DNA from: Saprospiraceae bacterium
GTDB lineage: Bacteria; Bacteroidota; Bacteroidia; Chitinophagales; Saprospiraceae
NCBI GenBank assembly: GCA_016716335.1
Contig: JADJWN010000002.1
Location: forward strand, 124,001 to 188,000
Direction of reading: 5' to 3'
Length of the DNA stretch: 64,000 bases
The notes beneath the pieces are model-generated. The model was not told where the DNA came from. It saw only the letters and a program-made list of their open reading frames with translations, and did no database searches. The translations under genes and the position numbers were made by a program. Shown here one piece after another: positions 8,715-17,480 of the stretch (its first letter is position 1; every line of letters begins with the position of its first letter).

Positions 8715-9130
8715 ATGCGAATGAAAATGGAATCGAAAGTCAGTTGATTGCATTTATTGAAGATAATTCCAGACCCGTAGATAAAGAGACATGGTTTAAC
8801 TTTGACAGATTGCTTTTTGATACAGGTAAATCAACTCTGCAACCTTCAAGTCAGGAGCAGTTGACCAATGTAGCTGAGATCCTCAAAGCATTTCCGAAAG
8901 TAAAATTGAAGATCGGAGGCTATACTGACAACGTGGGTGATCCTAAAGCCAACTTAAAACTGAGTACAGACAGAGCCTTCAATGTAATGAATGAACTCAT
9001 TGCTAAAGGCATTGATAAATCAAGGCTGTCTGCGGAAGGCTATGGAGATAAGCACCCTGTTGCAAGCAATGATACTGAAGAAGGAAGACAACAAAACAGG
9101 AGAATTGCTGTAAGAGTAACGGAAAAGTAA
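8690..9130 (+). CDS. OmpA C-terminal domain, second half of the frameshifted DUF937-OmpA gene
   Basis: This frame carries LSSGFELLNANENGIE, then the OmpA/MotB peptidoglycan-binding domain: WFNFDRLLFDTGKSTLQPSS, GGYTDNVGDPKANLKLSTDR, and QQNRRIAVRV. It binds the diaminopimelate stem of peptidoglycan in the periplasm. It overlaps the preceding frame and has only a TTG as possible start, so it is almost surely the continuation of the gene at 7890. It is followed by a strong terminator at 9240. Confidence 0.85.
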   Translation: MSSGFELLNANENGIESQLIAFIEDNSRPVDKETWFNFDRLLFDTGKSTLQPSSQEQLTNVAEILKAFPKVKLKIGGYTDNVGDPKANLKLSTDRAFNVMNELIAKGIDKSRLSAEGYGDKHPVASNDTEEGRQQNRRIAVRVTEK

Positions 9131-9239
9131 TACTTTGAGGCTTACGTACATAAATCAGTATTGAACCCCTGCTTTCTTTTTGTTATTGAGTATTTGAATG
9201 GTTCTGCAATAATTTGTATTTTTTCATTTTCTTCTGAAT

Positions 9240-9276
9240 AAAGTCACTTTGTTGATTACAAAGTGGCTTTTTTATT
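9240..9276 (+). terminator. Rho-independent terminator after the DUF937-OmpA gene
   Basis: AGTCACTTTGT and ACAAAGTGGCT form an 11-bp stem with one G-U pair and a 4-base loop, followed by TTTTTTA. It lies 110 bases after the OmpA stop. Confidence 0.8.
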
Positions 9277-9492
9277 GTAATAATTTGCCTGATTACCATA
9301 AAGAATGTATTTAAGGCTGTGTGATACTATCAAAATGAATAATCAATTCATGCACCATTTACCACAGTTATTCACTTTATGTGTTTTTCAGGTTTCAGGG
9401 AGAAACCTCTTATTCGTATATAAATAAAAAATAGTTTTAATATTATCTATTGTCAAGGTAATTATTGTAAATAAATATTGATTTGTAATACA

Positions 9493-9532
9493 AAAAGCCC
9501 CCTGAACTTTTGAAAGAGCTCAGGGGGCTTTG
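9493..9532 (-). terminator. Rho-independent terminator of the hsp20 gene
   Basis: AAAGCCCCCTGA pairs with TCAGGGGGCTTT around a 15-base centre; read on the minus strand it runs into a T-rich end (CTTTTTG). It ends about 26 bases after the hsp20 stop. The A/T-flanked stem could also act on the plus strand. Confidence 0.85.
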
Positions 9533-9557
9533 AGGTCGTAACTTCCGCCAACTACCT

Positions 9558-9986
9558 TTACTTGATTTCTATCTTTTTGGCTTCTGCTTTCTTAGCAGGC
9601 TCTTTCTTCGGAAGTTTCAATTCCAGTACACCATCCTTATAGCTTGCCGCAATCTTATCTGCTTCAATGTCATCCGGTACGGTGAAACTTCTGCTGAAAG
9701 AACTGAAACTGTACTCCTTGCGGGTAAACTTTTCATCTTTTTCTTCTTTTTCTTCTTTCTTTTCTGATGAAATCGTCAGCATATTGCCGTCCAGATCAAT
9801 CTTGAAATCTTCTTTCTTCATTCCGGGTACCGCAAGTGATACCTTGTAAGCATCCTTGGATTCTGAAATGTTGACAGCCGGCACATTCCACACATTACCA
9901 CCATCAAACCACTCGTTCCACGGCTTGAAAAAGTCATTGAAAACAGAAGGAAATAACGGGTTGGTTCTTACAACATTCTTGCTCAT
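9558..9986 (-). CDS. Small heat-shock protein, Hsp20/alpha-crystallin family
   Basis: 142 residues, usual length for bacterial Hsp20. The alpha-crystallin domain covers about 36-130: VNISESKDAYKVSLAVPGMK, KEDFKIDLDGNMLTISSEKK, FSRSFTVPDDIEADKIAASY, KDGVLELKLPKK (the conserved 'GVL' box). It is an ATP-independent holdase that binds unfolding cytoplasmic proteins. A monocistronic gene with its own terminator and a candidate promoter (TACATTTG) 45-52 bases upstream. No CIRCE palindrome is seen. Confidence 0.95.
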   Translation of the reverse strand: MSKNVVRTNPLFPSVFNDFFKPWNEWFDGGNVWNVPAVNISESKDAYKVSLAVPGMKKEDFKIDLDGNMLTISSEKKEEKEEKDEKFTRKEYSFSSFSRSFTVPDDIEADKIAASYKDGVLELKLPKKEPAKKAEAKKIEIK

Positions 9987-10030
9987 ATATCAATATTTAT
10001 AGGGTGAACAATTATTGTTTTTTTACACTA

Positions 10031-10058
10031 CAAATGTACTCGTGTATCAAGGATCAAA
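10031..10058 (-). promoter_or_regulatory. Candidate promoter of hsp20
   Basis: Minus-strand TTTG, 16 bases, then TACATTTG, resembling the Bacteroidota -33/-7 pair, although the spacing is slightly shorter than the usual 17-23. It is 45 bases upstream of the ATG. Confidence 0.45.
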
Positions 10059-10222
10059 TCATTGATATATGACAATCTAATGATTGATGTTCATCAGTTT
10101 TTGAAGTGACAAAAATCCAATTTTCACCAAATATCCGGTCAACACCTCCTTTATTTCAAACCAAATGCTGCCTGCCACTTAAATGCGCAGAGTGAAGTGC
10201 TTTATTTTACAGATTATAAGTG

Positions 10223-11773
10223 TTACTGTGCCGGAATGTAATCGTACGTAGCCTGTATGCCCAAAGGTATTCCTGTGCCCCAATAAATAAGCAGGAATAT
10301 AGTCCATACTATCAAAAATACAATAGAATAAGGCAACATAATGGACACAAGCGTACCTATACCTGTTCCTTTTACATATTTGTGGCAAAATACCACTACG
10401 AGAGGGAAGTACGGCATCAACGGGGTGATAATATTGGACACCGAATCACCCACTCTGTATGCTGCCTGAGTAAGGTCCGGTGAAATACCCAGCTGCATCA
10501 GCATAGGTACCATGATGGGAGAAATCAGAGCCCACTTGGCAGATGCGGATCCTACAAACAGATTGACAAAGGCCGTAAGCAGCACTATACCCACTATGGT
10601 CACCTGACCCGGCAGGGATAGTGCCTTGAGGGTGTCTGCACCTTTGAGAGCCAGCAAAGCCCCTATATTTGACTTACCAAATGCGTCTATGAACAGTGCA
10701 CAGAAATAGGCCATCACTATATAATAACTCATACCGCTCATCGCTTTGGTCATACTATCAATGACATCCTTGGATTTTTTGAAAGTACCTGAAGTCCAGC
10801 CATATACCACTCCGGGAATCAGGAAAATAATGAATATAAGTGGCACTATAGACTTCATTATCGGTGCTGAAAGTGCCGTGAGTTGTCCGTCTTCGGATCG
10901 AAGTGCAGAGTCTGCAGGCCATGCCCATACAAATAAAACCACCAATGAAAGAAGCATGACCACACAGGCACGAATAAATGCTTTTTTCTCCCTGGCATCC
11001 AGACGATCCATTTTGGGTTGTTCAGCAATATCTTCATCGAGTTTCATAGTGCTTAATCTGGGTTCTACAATCTTATCGGTGAGTAACCAGCCTAAAAGTA
11101 TAATAACCAGTGATGAAGCCGATGTAAAAAACCAGTTATTCAGTGGATTGAGTTGTATGGCAGGATCAATGATCTGAGCGGCAGACTGGGTAAAACCCTG
11201 TAAAAGTGGATCTATCCCTGACGGAACGAAATTGGCACTGAAGCCGCCTGATACACCTGCGAAAGCTGCTGCAATACCTGCAATCGGGTGTCGGCCGGCT
11301 GCATAGTAGATTACGCCTCCCAACGGAATTACAAGCACATATCCTGCATCTGTAGCTGTGTGGGATACAATGGCCACCAGAATAAGCATAGGTGTAAGCA
11401 GTACTTTGGGGGTCACACTGAGCAGTGCTTTGATACCTGCGTTGATAAAGCCGGCATATTCCGCCACACCTACACCCAGCATGGCCACCAGCACTATGCC
11501 CAGAGGTGCAAAATCTGTAAAGGTTTTGACCATGCCTGCCAGAAAAGCAGCGAGTGCCTTTCCGGTTAGGAGGTTATTAATAGCTATCGGATTTCCTGAC
11601 CGGGGATCTATTTCACTGAAACTGATACCGGATAAGAGGGCTGATAGTATCCATACGGTGATCATCAGAATAAAGAACAAAATCGCAGGATCCGGCAATT
11701 TATTACCTGCTTTTTCAATGAAATCGAGCGATTTGTCAATAAATCCTTTTTTTGTGGTGGCTTGTGTACTCAT
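10223..11773 (-). CDS. AbgT-family transporter (p-aminobenzoyl-glutamate transporter-like)
   Basis: 516 residues with about a dozen hydrophobic helices. AbgT signatures include PDPAILFFILMITVWILSAL, a large loop, HTATDAGYVLVIPLGGVIYY, AAFAGVSGGFSANFVPSGID and, near the end, SPIMVPMLMQLGISPDLTQA with GDSVSNIITPLMPYFPLVVV. The family imports p-aminobenzoyl-glutamate or exports sulfonamide-like antimetabolites at the inner membrane; which applies here is not determinable. It stands alone, with 180 bp to the next gene. The start MSTQATTKKGF has family-normal length. Confidence 0.93.
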   Translation of the reverse strand: MSTQATTKKGFIDKSLDFIEKAGNKLPDPAILFFILMITVWILSALLSGISFSEIDPRSGNPIAINNLLTGKALAAFLAGMVKTFTDFAPLGIVLVAMLGVGVAEYAGFINAGIKALLSVTPKVLLTPMLILVAIVSHTATDAGYVLVIPLGGVIYYAAGRHPIAGIAAAFAGVSGGFSANFVPSGIDPLLQGFTQSAAQIIDPAIQLNPLNNWFFTSASSLVIILLGWLLTDKIVEPRLSTMKLDEDIAEQPKMDRLDAREKKAFIRACVVMLLSLVVLFVWAWPADSALRSEDGQLTALSAPIMKSIVPLIFIIFLIPGVVYGWTSGTFKKSKDVIDSMTKAMSGMSYYIVMAYFCALFIDAFGKSNIGALLALKGADTLKALSLPGQVTIVGIVLLTAFVNLFVGSASAKWALISPIMVPMLMQLGISPDLTQAAYRVGDSVSNIITPLMPYFPLVVVFCHKYVKGTGIGTLVSIMLPYSIVFLIVWTIFLLIYWGTGIPLGIQATYDYIPAQ

Positions 11774-11952
11774 TTTGATTATGATTTTTTGAAGCCACTA
11801 ATTTAAGGAATTCCTGACAGCATGTATATCTGAGAGCAAAAATCACAGAACAGGATTGAACAAGTCAAATATTAATAACCTGAAGAGCCCCATCTTTCTT
11901 TGGCTGATTGTTGATGCTTTAACCCGGATGATTTGTCCTGTAAGCCGGATTA

Positions 11953-13371
11953 TTACAGATCCGCCATCAAACCTGCATAATACAAAATGGTGTAGTATGC
12001 TTTCTGACTTTTGACCAACAGCTCCAGATATTTGATCCGGGCATTGATGAGTGCCTGCTCCCGGGCGTTGACGATAAAGAGCGAACTTTCACCGATCTGA
12101 AACAACCGGATTTCCGCTTCGAACATCCGCTGATAGTTGGTCACCGCAGATTCAAAGATGAGTGCCTGTTCCTGCAGAGCGAGATACTCGTTGATATAGG
12201 CTTTATAATTATTGAATAGTATGACGGCACTGTTTTCGAGTTCGAGATTATTTTCCATCAGCTTCAGTTCGGCTAATTTCAGGTCTCCCCGTTCTTTACG
12301 CAGCAGGAGAGGCATTTTGAACTCAAGGCCGAATTTGTAATTGTTCACCGACCAGCCGGCCAGCAGATTATTGCCGATTGCTTCGGTGATGGGATTGAAC
12401 TGCAGATTGATGACCGGTTTGAGTTTGTCCTGCTTGAGTTTCCGGTCTATTTCCAGTTGATTGATTTTTTGTCTGAGCTGTTCCAGATAAGGTTGCCCTG
12501 ATATAAAGCTTTGTTCGTTCAGCAGTTGATTGGTGACGTTGACAAACTGAGCGGCTTCGTTTTCACGGCCCGGTCTTTCGAAAGGTCTCAGTCCGATATT
12601 GACATTATCCTCATTCCACAGATAATTGGAAAATATCAGACTGGCATTTCTGTATTCCAATATGGCCTGATTCAGTCCGGTCTCGATGATCTGCAGTTGT
12701 ATTCTGGCTTCTACAGTGTCAATGGCAGGTCTGTCTCCGCTTTGGGCATTGATGACTGTGGCTTCATATCTCTGGCTGGCATTGGCAAATGCATTGTCAA
12801 ATATCTGTCGGGTATGGAAGGCTCTGAACCATTCCCAGTACTGCAGGGTCACTTCATAGCATATTTTATTGAGCATATCCTGTCTTTTGCTCAAAGCAAG
12901 ATTGATACCGGCTTTGGCTGAATTGCGGGCTGCTCTTCTTTCATCAATGACCAGACCCTGTCCTATGGGCATGGATATGCCTGCGTACAATAATCCTGCG
13001 GATGGGGTACTGTTTTCAGGATTCAGAAAAAGCCCTCTGTTGAATTCATATCCTGATTTGAAGGAGGCAGCAAACGGACTTGCCCATTTCACGCCACCAT
13101 CCAGGATACTGTAGTAGGATTTGTCTGCAAACTCTTTCTGATCGAGCACGGATTGGGCTATGGGGTCAAAATTGCCTTTTGCCTTCAGCAGCTCCGCATT
13201 AGCCATCATCGTCTGTATATCTGCCTGCTTAGCCACAGGGTGATAGCTTCGCACCCTTTTCAAAATTTCAGGTAAGGTAAGCAGACTGTCTTGCTGGGCA
13301 TACATTTCTGCACTCTGCAATGCGAAGCAAGTGAGCAAAAACCTTAATATCCATGTATTCAGATCATTCAC
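11953..13371 (-). CDS. TolC-family outer-membrane efflux protein of the ABC export operon
   Basis: 472 residues with a signal peptide (LLTCFALQSAEMYA) and two long helical OEP repeats of the TolC type (SLLTLPEILKRVRSYHPVAK; later ALQEQALIFESAVTNYQRMF). It forms the outer-membrane channel. It is last in the minus-strand operon after the HlyD-type adaptor (40-bp gap) and the ABC protein, so the three would form a tripartite exporter. Substrate is unknown. Confidence 0.9.
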   Translation of the reverse strand: MNDLNTWILRFLLTCFALQSAEMYAQQDSLLTLPEILKRVRSYHPVAKQADIQTMMANAELLKAKGNFDPIAQSVLDQKEFADKSYYSILDGGVKWASPFAASFKSGYEFNRGLFLNPENSTPSAGLLYAGISMPIGQGLVIDERRAARNSAKAGINLALSKRQDMLNKICYEVTLQYWEWFRAFHTRQIFDNAFANASQRYEATVINAQSGDRPAIDTVEARIQLQIIETGLNQAILEYRNASLIFSNYLWNEDNVNIGLRPFERPGRENEAAQFVNVTNQLLNEQSFISGQPYLEQLRQKINQLEIDRKLKQDKLKPVINLQFNPITEAIGNNLLAGWSVNNYKFGLEFKMPLLLRKERGDLKLAELKLMENNLELENSAVILFNNYKAYINEYLALQEQALIFESAVTNYQRMFEAEIRLFQIGESSLFIVNAREQALINARIKYLELLVKSQKAYYTILYYAGLMADL

Positions 13372-13411
13372 AGGCCAATTATTTTAATAAAGCTTTCAAT
13401 TTTGAAATGGC

Positions 13412-14782
13412 TTATTTTTTCAATGTAAGTTTGTCATCCTCAGGCAAAGTATTTCCTTTTTTGTAATAATCAGGTGGAAATCCATTGATCTGACGCCATA
13501 TCTCATACCATACCCTTACAGTTTTCAACAGGGTGATGGTCTTGACTCCGGCCCCGACTCTGAGTTGTTCGGGCCATTTGTAGCTGTCAGGATTGGGTTT
13601 GACCAATACTCTGTACAGATTGTTGTCGCTGATAAAATTGTCCATCGCCAGCACTCTGCCTTCATATGTACCGTAGGACACTCCTGGCCATCCCGAAAAG
13701 ATGATCGCAGGCCATCCATCAAACTGTATCATTACTTTCTGGCCGGGTTCAAATAAAGGCAGGTCAATCGGCCTTACATACATCTCTATGGCCAGATCAT
13801 ATTCTGCAGGCATGATACTGGCTATGGCGTCCCCTTCCTTGATGGTCTCACCGATACCGGTCTGGATGGCTTTGGTAATATATCCATCCTGCGGTGCCAG
13901 AATATAATACAGATCAGTACGGACTTTGTAGTTGGAGTACTGATTGGTCAGTTTACCTATTGTAGCTTCCGTATCAAACTGACCGGACAAGGCCGAGTAT
14001 TTATCGGATCTGGCCTTGGATATTTTGTCTCTGTAGTCTGCCTGAATTTCATTGAGTTCAAGCTGAGCATTGATCAGTTCGTTTCTGCTGGTGAGCAGTT
14101 TATTTTCCTGCGATATCTTTTTGGCTTGTGCCTCTTGTCTCTTTACATTGCGGTTTTCCAGTTCGGTGAGGGATTTGAGTCCTTCATTGTACAGTCCCTG
14201 GATACGGAGGTATTGCTCATTGGCTACCTCAAGGTTGATCTTGGCAGCCTCGAGGTCTATACTGTCTGACTGTACTTTGAGTTGTGTCTGCAATATCTTG
14301 TTTTGTGCCTGAGATACCTTGAGCTGCAATGCCTGTTCCAGGGCTGCAATCTGTGTATCAATAGCCCTGACCTTTTCCTGATAGGACATTTTTGAAAATG
14401 TCTTGGCATCCAGCTGGAGCTGTGTATTATCCAGCAGGTTCGGATCGAAATAATCATCCTTCACTTCCGACAAGCGCATGATAGTATCGCCTTTGCTTAC
14501 AAACTGTCCTTCCTGTACATACCATTTTTCTATCCGGCCGGCAATGACAGACTGTATAGTCTGTGGCCTCTGGTCGGGTTTCAGTGCTATGACATTTCCG
14601 GTAGAGCGTACGTTCTGAGTCCATGGGAGAAACATGACTATGATTCCCAAGCTGATCAATACGGTCATTGTTCTTTTCAGTCGTTCAAAGGAATGTGCAT
14701 ACCTCGTTTTCAACAGATGAAAGGAACCCAGCTTCTCTTCCGGTATTCTGGTTTTGGTGGTTTGAGTGGATATATTGAGCAT
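13412..14782 (-). CDS. HlyD-family periplasmic adaptor
   Basis: 456 residues: a cytoplasmic N-terminal segment, one transmembrane helix at about 38-56 (TMTVLISLGIIVMFLPWTQN), a split lipoyl half-domain (GRIEKWYVQEGQFVSKGDTI), a long alpha-helical hairpin (about 125-265) and a second lipoyl/beta-barrel region (LAPQDGYITKAIQTGIGETI). It bridges the inner-membrane transporter to the TolC channel. The 28-bp gap to the ABC gene and 40 bp to the tolC-type gene indicate one operon. Anchoring by a TM helix is the type-I-secretion HlyD arrangement. Confidence 0.92.
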   Translation of the reverse strand: MLNISTQTTKTRIPEEKLGSFHLLKTRYAHSFERLKRTMTVLISLGIIVMFLPWTQNVRSTGNVIALKPDQRPQTIQSVIAGRIEKWYVQEGQFVSKGDTIMRLSEVKDDYFDPNLLDNTQLQLDAKTFSKMSYQEKVRAIDTQIAALEQALQLKVSQAQNKILQTQLKVQSDSIDLEAAKINLEVANEQYLRIQGLYNEGLKSLTELENRNVKRQEAQAKKISQENKLLTSRNELINAQLELNEIQADYRDKISKARSDKYSALSGQFDTEATIGKLTNQYSNYKVRTDLYYILAPQDGYITKAIQTGIGETIKEGDAIASIMPAEYDLAIEMYVRPIDLPLFEPGQKVMIQFDGWPAIIFSGWPGVSYGTYEGRVLAMDNFISDNNLYRVLVKPNPDSYKWPEQLRVGAGVKTITLLKTVRVWYEIWRQINGFPPDYYKKGNTLPEDDKLTLKK

Positions 14783-14810
14783 ATCTGTTTTTTATTTTAG
14801 CATGTGATGA

Positions 14811-16466
14811 TTATAATATTCTGCCGTCTTCAATATGCACTACTCGCTCAAATTTACTGAATATGGACGGATCCTTCGAAATCACGATTAATGTCCAGTG
14901 ATGTGAGGGGTCAGTGATGTACTCCAGTACACTTTTCCGCTCTGATTCCTCCATTTCTCCCAGGAAATCGTCGATCATCAGTAATCTGGGGTTTTTCAGA
15001 ATATTCCGGGCAATAATGATTTTTCTCGTGATGGTTTTGGAAATTTTTCTCCCGGACGGTCCGATAATGGTATCCAATCCCAAAGGCAATGTCTGCAGAA
15101 ACTCATCCAGTCCCAGACTGTTGCAGACTTCCATGATCCTTTCCAAAGGAATATTCTTGCCCAAGGTAAAATTTTCGAGTAACGAACCATAAAAGATACT
15201 GTCATCCGATACACATTCGGCAATCATGCTTCTCAATACTGAGATGTTGTAATTTTTCATCGGAAGTCCGTTGTAGTTGATAGCTCCGGAATCCGGCTCA
15301 TACAATCCTGTCATCAATGTGAGCAGGGTACTCTTACCTGATCCGTTGGATCCCGTTATACAGATTTTCTCTCCCGGTGCGATATCCAGATTGCAGTCTG
15401 ACAATGTCAGTTCATGAGAATCCGGAAATTTGAAGGATACGTTTCGGATATTTACCGCAAAACCCATATCATCTGTCGGTTTGATCTCCAGTCCTTTGTC
15501 TTCCTCCAGTTCGAGGTCTGTCACCTGTCCGACTTTTTCGATGGAGGTAAGAAGGTCATAAATGACCTCCAGTGTCAAAAGGAGTTTTTCGGAGGAGGAG
15601 ATAAGCAATAGCACCACGATCTCAGCAGCCACAAACTGACCTATATTCATCTGTTGGTTGAATACCAGAATTCCTCCCATAATCAGAAAGGAGGCAGCGA
15701 CCAGAATTTTAAACAGGATGAACAGGTAATATTGTCTCAGCAGTATCTGGAAGTGATTTTCTCTCGCTTCTAAGTAAGAGGTGACCAATGCGTCGGTCTT
15801 TTTCAGCGGTAGCATGGAGTCACAGGTCAGCCTGAAGGTTGCATTGGTCCGTGCCAGTTCCTCCAGCCAGTGCGCAACCTTGTATTTATATTTGGATTCT
15901 ATAAGCGAGGATCTCAGACCTCTCTGAAAAATGTAGGTGCCTATCAGTACAGCCATCAACAACAGCATGATACTGAATATGATGAAAAAAGGATGGTAGA
16001 ATGAAAGCAGAATCAATCCGAAAATAATCTGCAATGCTGAGGTCGAAAATTCAATCAGTACCTTGGATAATCCTTTCTGTATGGAAATGGTATCAAAAAA
16101 CCGGTTCATCAGTTCCGGAGCGTATTTATCATGCAATTCCTTCATCTTGATCCTCGGTATCCTGAAGGTAAACTCAAAAGCAGATCTGGTAAAAATGTCT
16201 TTTTGCAGCGTTTCGGTGATTCTGAGCTGATAAATCTGCATGTATCCGTTAAAGGTATATCCTGCGAGAACGATAAATATCAATAAAAGCCAGGAGGCGG
16301 AAATTTCACCTCCCTGAATCAGATTGATGATAGCCTGGATGCCTAAGGGTAAAGTCAAAGCTATGATACCACTGAGTGCAGCGAATATGTACAGGTCTCT
16401 TATGGCACCGGTATGCAATGCCAGCAATCTGAAAAATCTTTGGACCGGTGTTATATCTGGTGTCAT
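14811..16466 (-). CDS. ABC transporter, fused membrane and ATPase domains, with a degenerate ATPase
   Basis: 551 residues: an ABC exporter transmembrane domain (about 15-300, with GYTFNGYMQIYQLRITETLQ) and a nucleotide-binding domain (about 330-551). Walker A is intact (GSNGSGKST, near 372-380). The other motifs are altered: the Q-loop glutamine is replaced (IAECVSDDS), the LSGGQ signature reads ISKTI, the catalytic glutamate after Walker B is aspartate (LLMIDDFLG), the D-loop is EMEE and the H-loop histidine is missing (IVISKDPS). A homodimer would have no canonical active site, so it may be slow or regulatory. No C39 peptidase domain is present. It overlaps the TetR gene by 4 bp. Confidence 0.88.
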   Translation of the reverse strand: MTPDITPVQRFFRLLALHTGAIRDLYIFAALSGIIALTLPLGIQAIINLIQGGEISASWLLLIFIVLAGYTFNGYMQIYQLRITETLQKDIFTRSAFEFTFRIPRIKMKELHDKYAPELMNRFFDTISIQKGLSKVLIEFSTSALQIIFGLILLSFYHPFFIIFSIMLLLMAVLIGTYIFQRGLRSSLIESKYKYKVAHWLEELARTNATFRLTCDSMLPLKKTDALVTSYLEARENHFQILLRQYYLFILFKILVAASFLIMGGILVFNQQMNIGQFVAAEIVVLLLISSSEKLLLTLEVIYDLLTSIEKVGQVTDLELEEDKGLEIKPTDDMGFAVNIRNVSFKFPDSHELTLSDCNLDIAPGEKICITGSNGSGKSTLLTLMTGLYEPDSGAINYNGLPMKNYNISVLRSMIAECVSDDSIFYGSLLENFTLGKNIPLERIMEVCNSLGLDEFLQTLPLGLDTIIGPSGRKISKTITRKIIIARNILKNPRLLMIDDFLGEMEESERKSVLEYITDPSHHWTLIVISKDPSIFSKFERVVHIEDGRIL

Positions 16467-17143
16467 ATTACATTCAATTGTTTGAGAATAAGATTTTTGT
16501 AAAAAATCAGAATAGAGTGCTCACCCTCTTTTTTGTCTGTCAGTGACTTTAGGTGCAGGCTGAAAAATATCTGATGATGTATGCCTTCAATCACTGTGGT
16601 CGTGAGCATATGCGGATAAGGGTAGTCAGGGACTATCTCTCTGATAATATTGCTGATACTTGCCACCAGATGTTTGTAGTTGAAGTACATCCCATCCTTA
16701 TTCAGAGCATCTACGTCCTTGATGAGATAGGCTTTGGAAGATTCCGAATAAATTATTTTGAATAATTTGTTGGTGTTCAGATATTCGGTATCGTCAAACT
16801 CAGAGGAAGGATTGGTAAGAATTTCAATGGCATTTTCCAGTCTGAAAATGGGATCCACAATATTGGCATTGCGAAACGCCAGACGATACTCAATCCAGCC
16901 CCAGTACCAGGATGAGAGATACAGCAAAAGCTTGTGTTTGTTATCAAAATAGCGGTAAATAGATGCTTCGGGAGACTGGATCAATCTTCCGAGTTTCCTG
17001 AAATTGAAGTCTTCAAATCCTACTTCTTCAATCAATTCGACGCTGTGTCTCAGTATTTTTCTGCCGAGTTCGCTCGAGAGAGGATCTTTGAGAAAGATAC
17101 TGGGGTGAATGCGGGGATCAAATTTTGATAGTGAAAAATACAT
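16463..17143 (-). CDS. TetR/AcrR-family regulator of the ABC export operon
   Basis: 226 residues; the N-terminal helix-turn-helix is at about 28-75 (LGRKILRHSVELIEEVGFED then SPEASIYRYFDNKHKLLLYL, the TetR recognition-helix pattern). The C-terminal ligand-binding part is diverged. Its stop overlaps the ABC gene start by 4 bp, so it is the first gene of the TetR-ABC-HlyD-TolC operon and probably its repressor. ATCATAAAT direct repeats lie just upstream. Confidence 0.85.
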   Translation of the reverse strand: MYFSLSKFDPRIHPSIFLKDPLSSELGRKILRHSVELIEEVGFEDFNFRKLGRLIQSPEASIYRYFDNKHKLLLYLSSWYWGWIEYRLAFRNANIVDPIFRLENAIEILTNPSSEFDDTEYLNTNKLFKIIYSESSKAYLIKDVDALNKDGMYFNYKHLVASISNIIREIVPDYPYPHMLTTTVIEGIHHQIFFSLHLKSLTDKKEGEHSILIFYKNLILKQLNVI

Positions 17144-17159
17144 TTTAGCTACTTATATT

Positions 17160-17189
17160 ATCATAAATAATAGTAATGCTATCATAAAT
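17160..17189. promoter_or_regulatory. Direct repeat ATCATAAAT, possible operator of the minus-strand export operon
   Basis: ATCATAAAT occurs at 17160-17168 and again at 17181-17189, 21 bp apart (two helical turns), 17 bases upstream of the tetR-type start. Position suggests a regulator site. A/T richness makes chance occurrence possible. Confidence 0.35.
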
Positions 17190-17425
17190 GGTAAAATGGG
17201 CAATAGTGTTCTATATCGCTTGCTAAAATTTTGTTAAAAAAATTATCAGGATTGTTTATCGGACAGAATGGATTTCGGATTCTTTGAGATTTCCGGAATT
17301 ACCAGTTTCCGACGAATGTAAAATCAAAATTTTTATTTTCTGATACCCAATCAAAAAGACAGGTAATCATTCGGATATATATTAAAAATAATTTATTTTG
17401 ATTTTCAGTGAAAAAAATTTTGTGA

Positions 17426-17463
17426 ATAACGTTATTAAAATGAACAGTGTTTATTAAATTTGC
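17426..17463 (+). promoter_or_regulatory. Operator palindromes and -7 box of the RND efflux operon
   Basis: A perfect palindrome AATAACGTTATT (17426-17437) and a second, TGAACAGTGTTT (17442-17453, AACA-n-TGTT core), lie directly upstream of TAAATTTG (17456-17463), which matches the TAnnTTTG -7 element, 17 bases before the regulator's ATG. Palindromes abutting the -7 box suit autorepression by the TetR protein encoded downstream. The rest of the 337-bp divergent spacer shows nothing further. Confidence 0.55.
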
Positions 17464-17480
17464 ATCGTTAATATTTTGGA

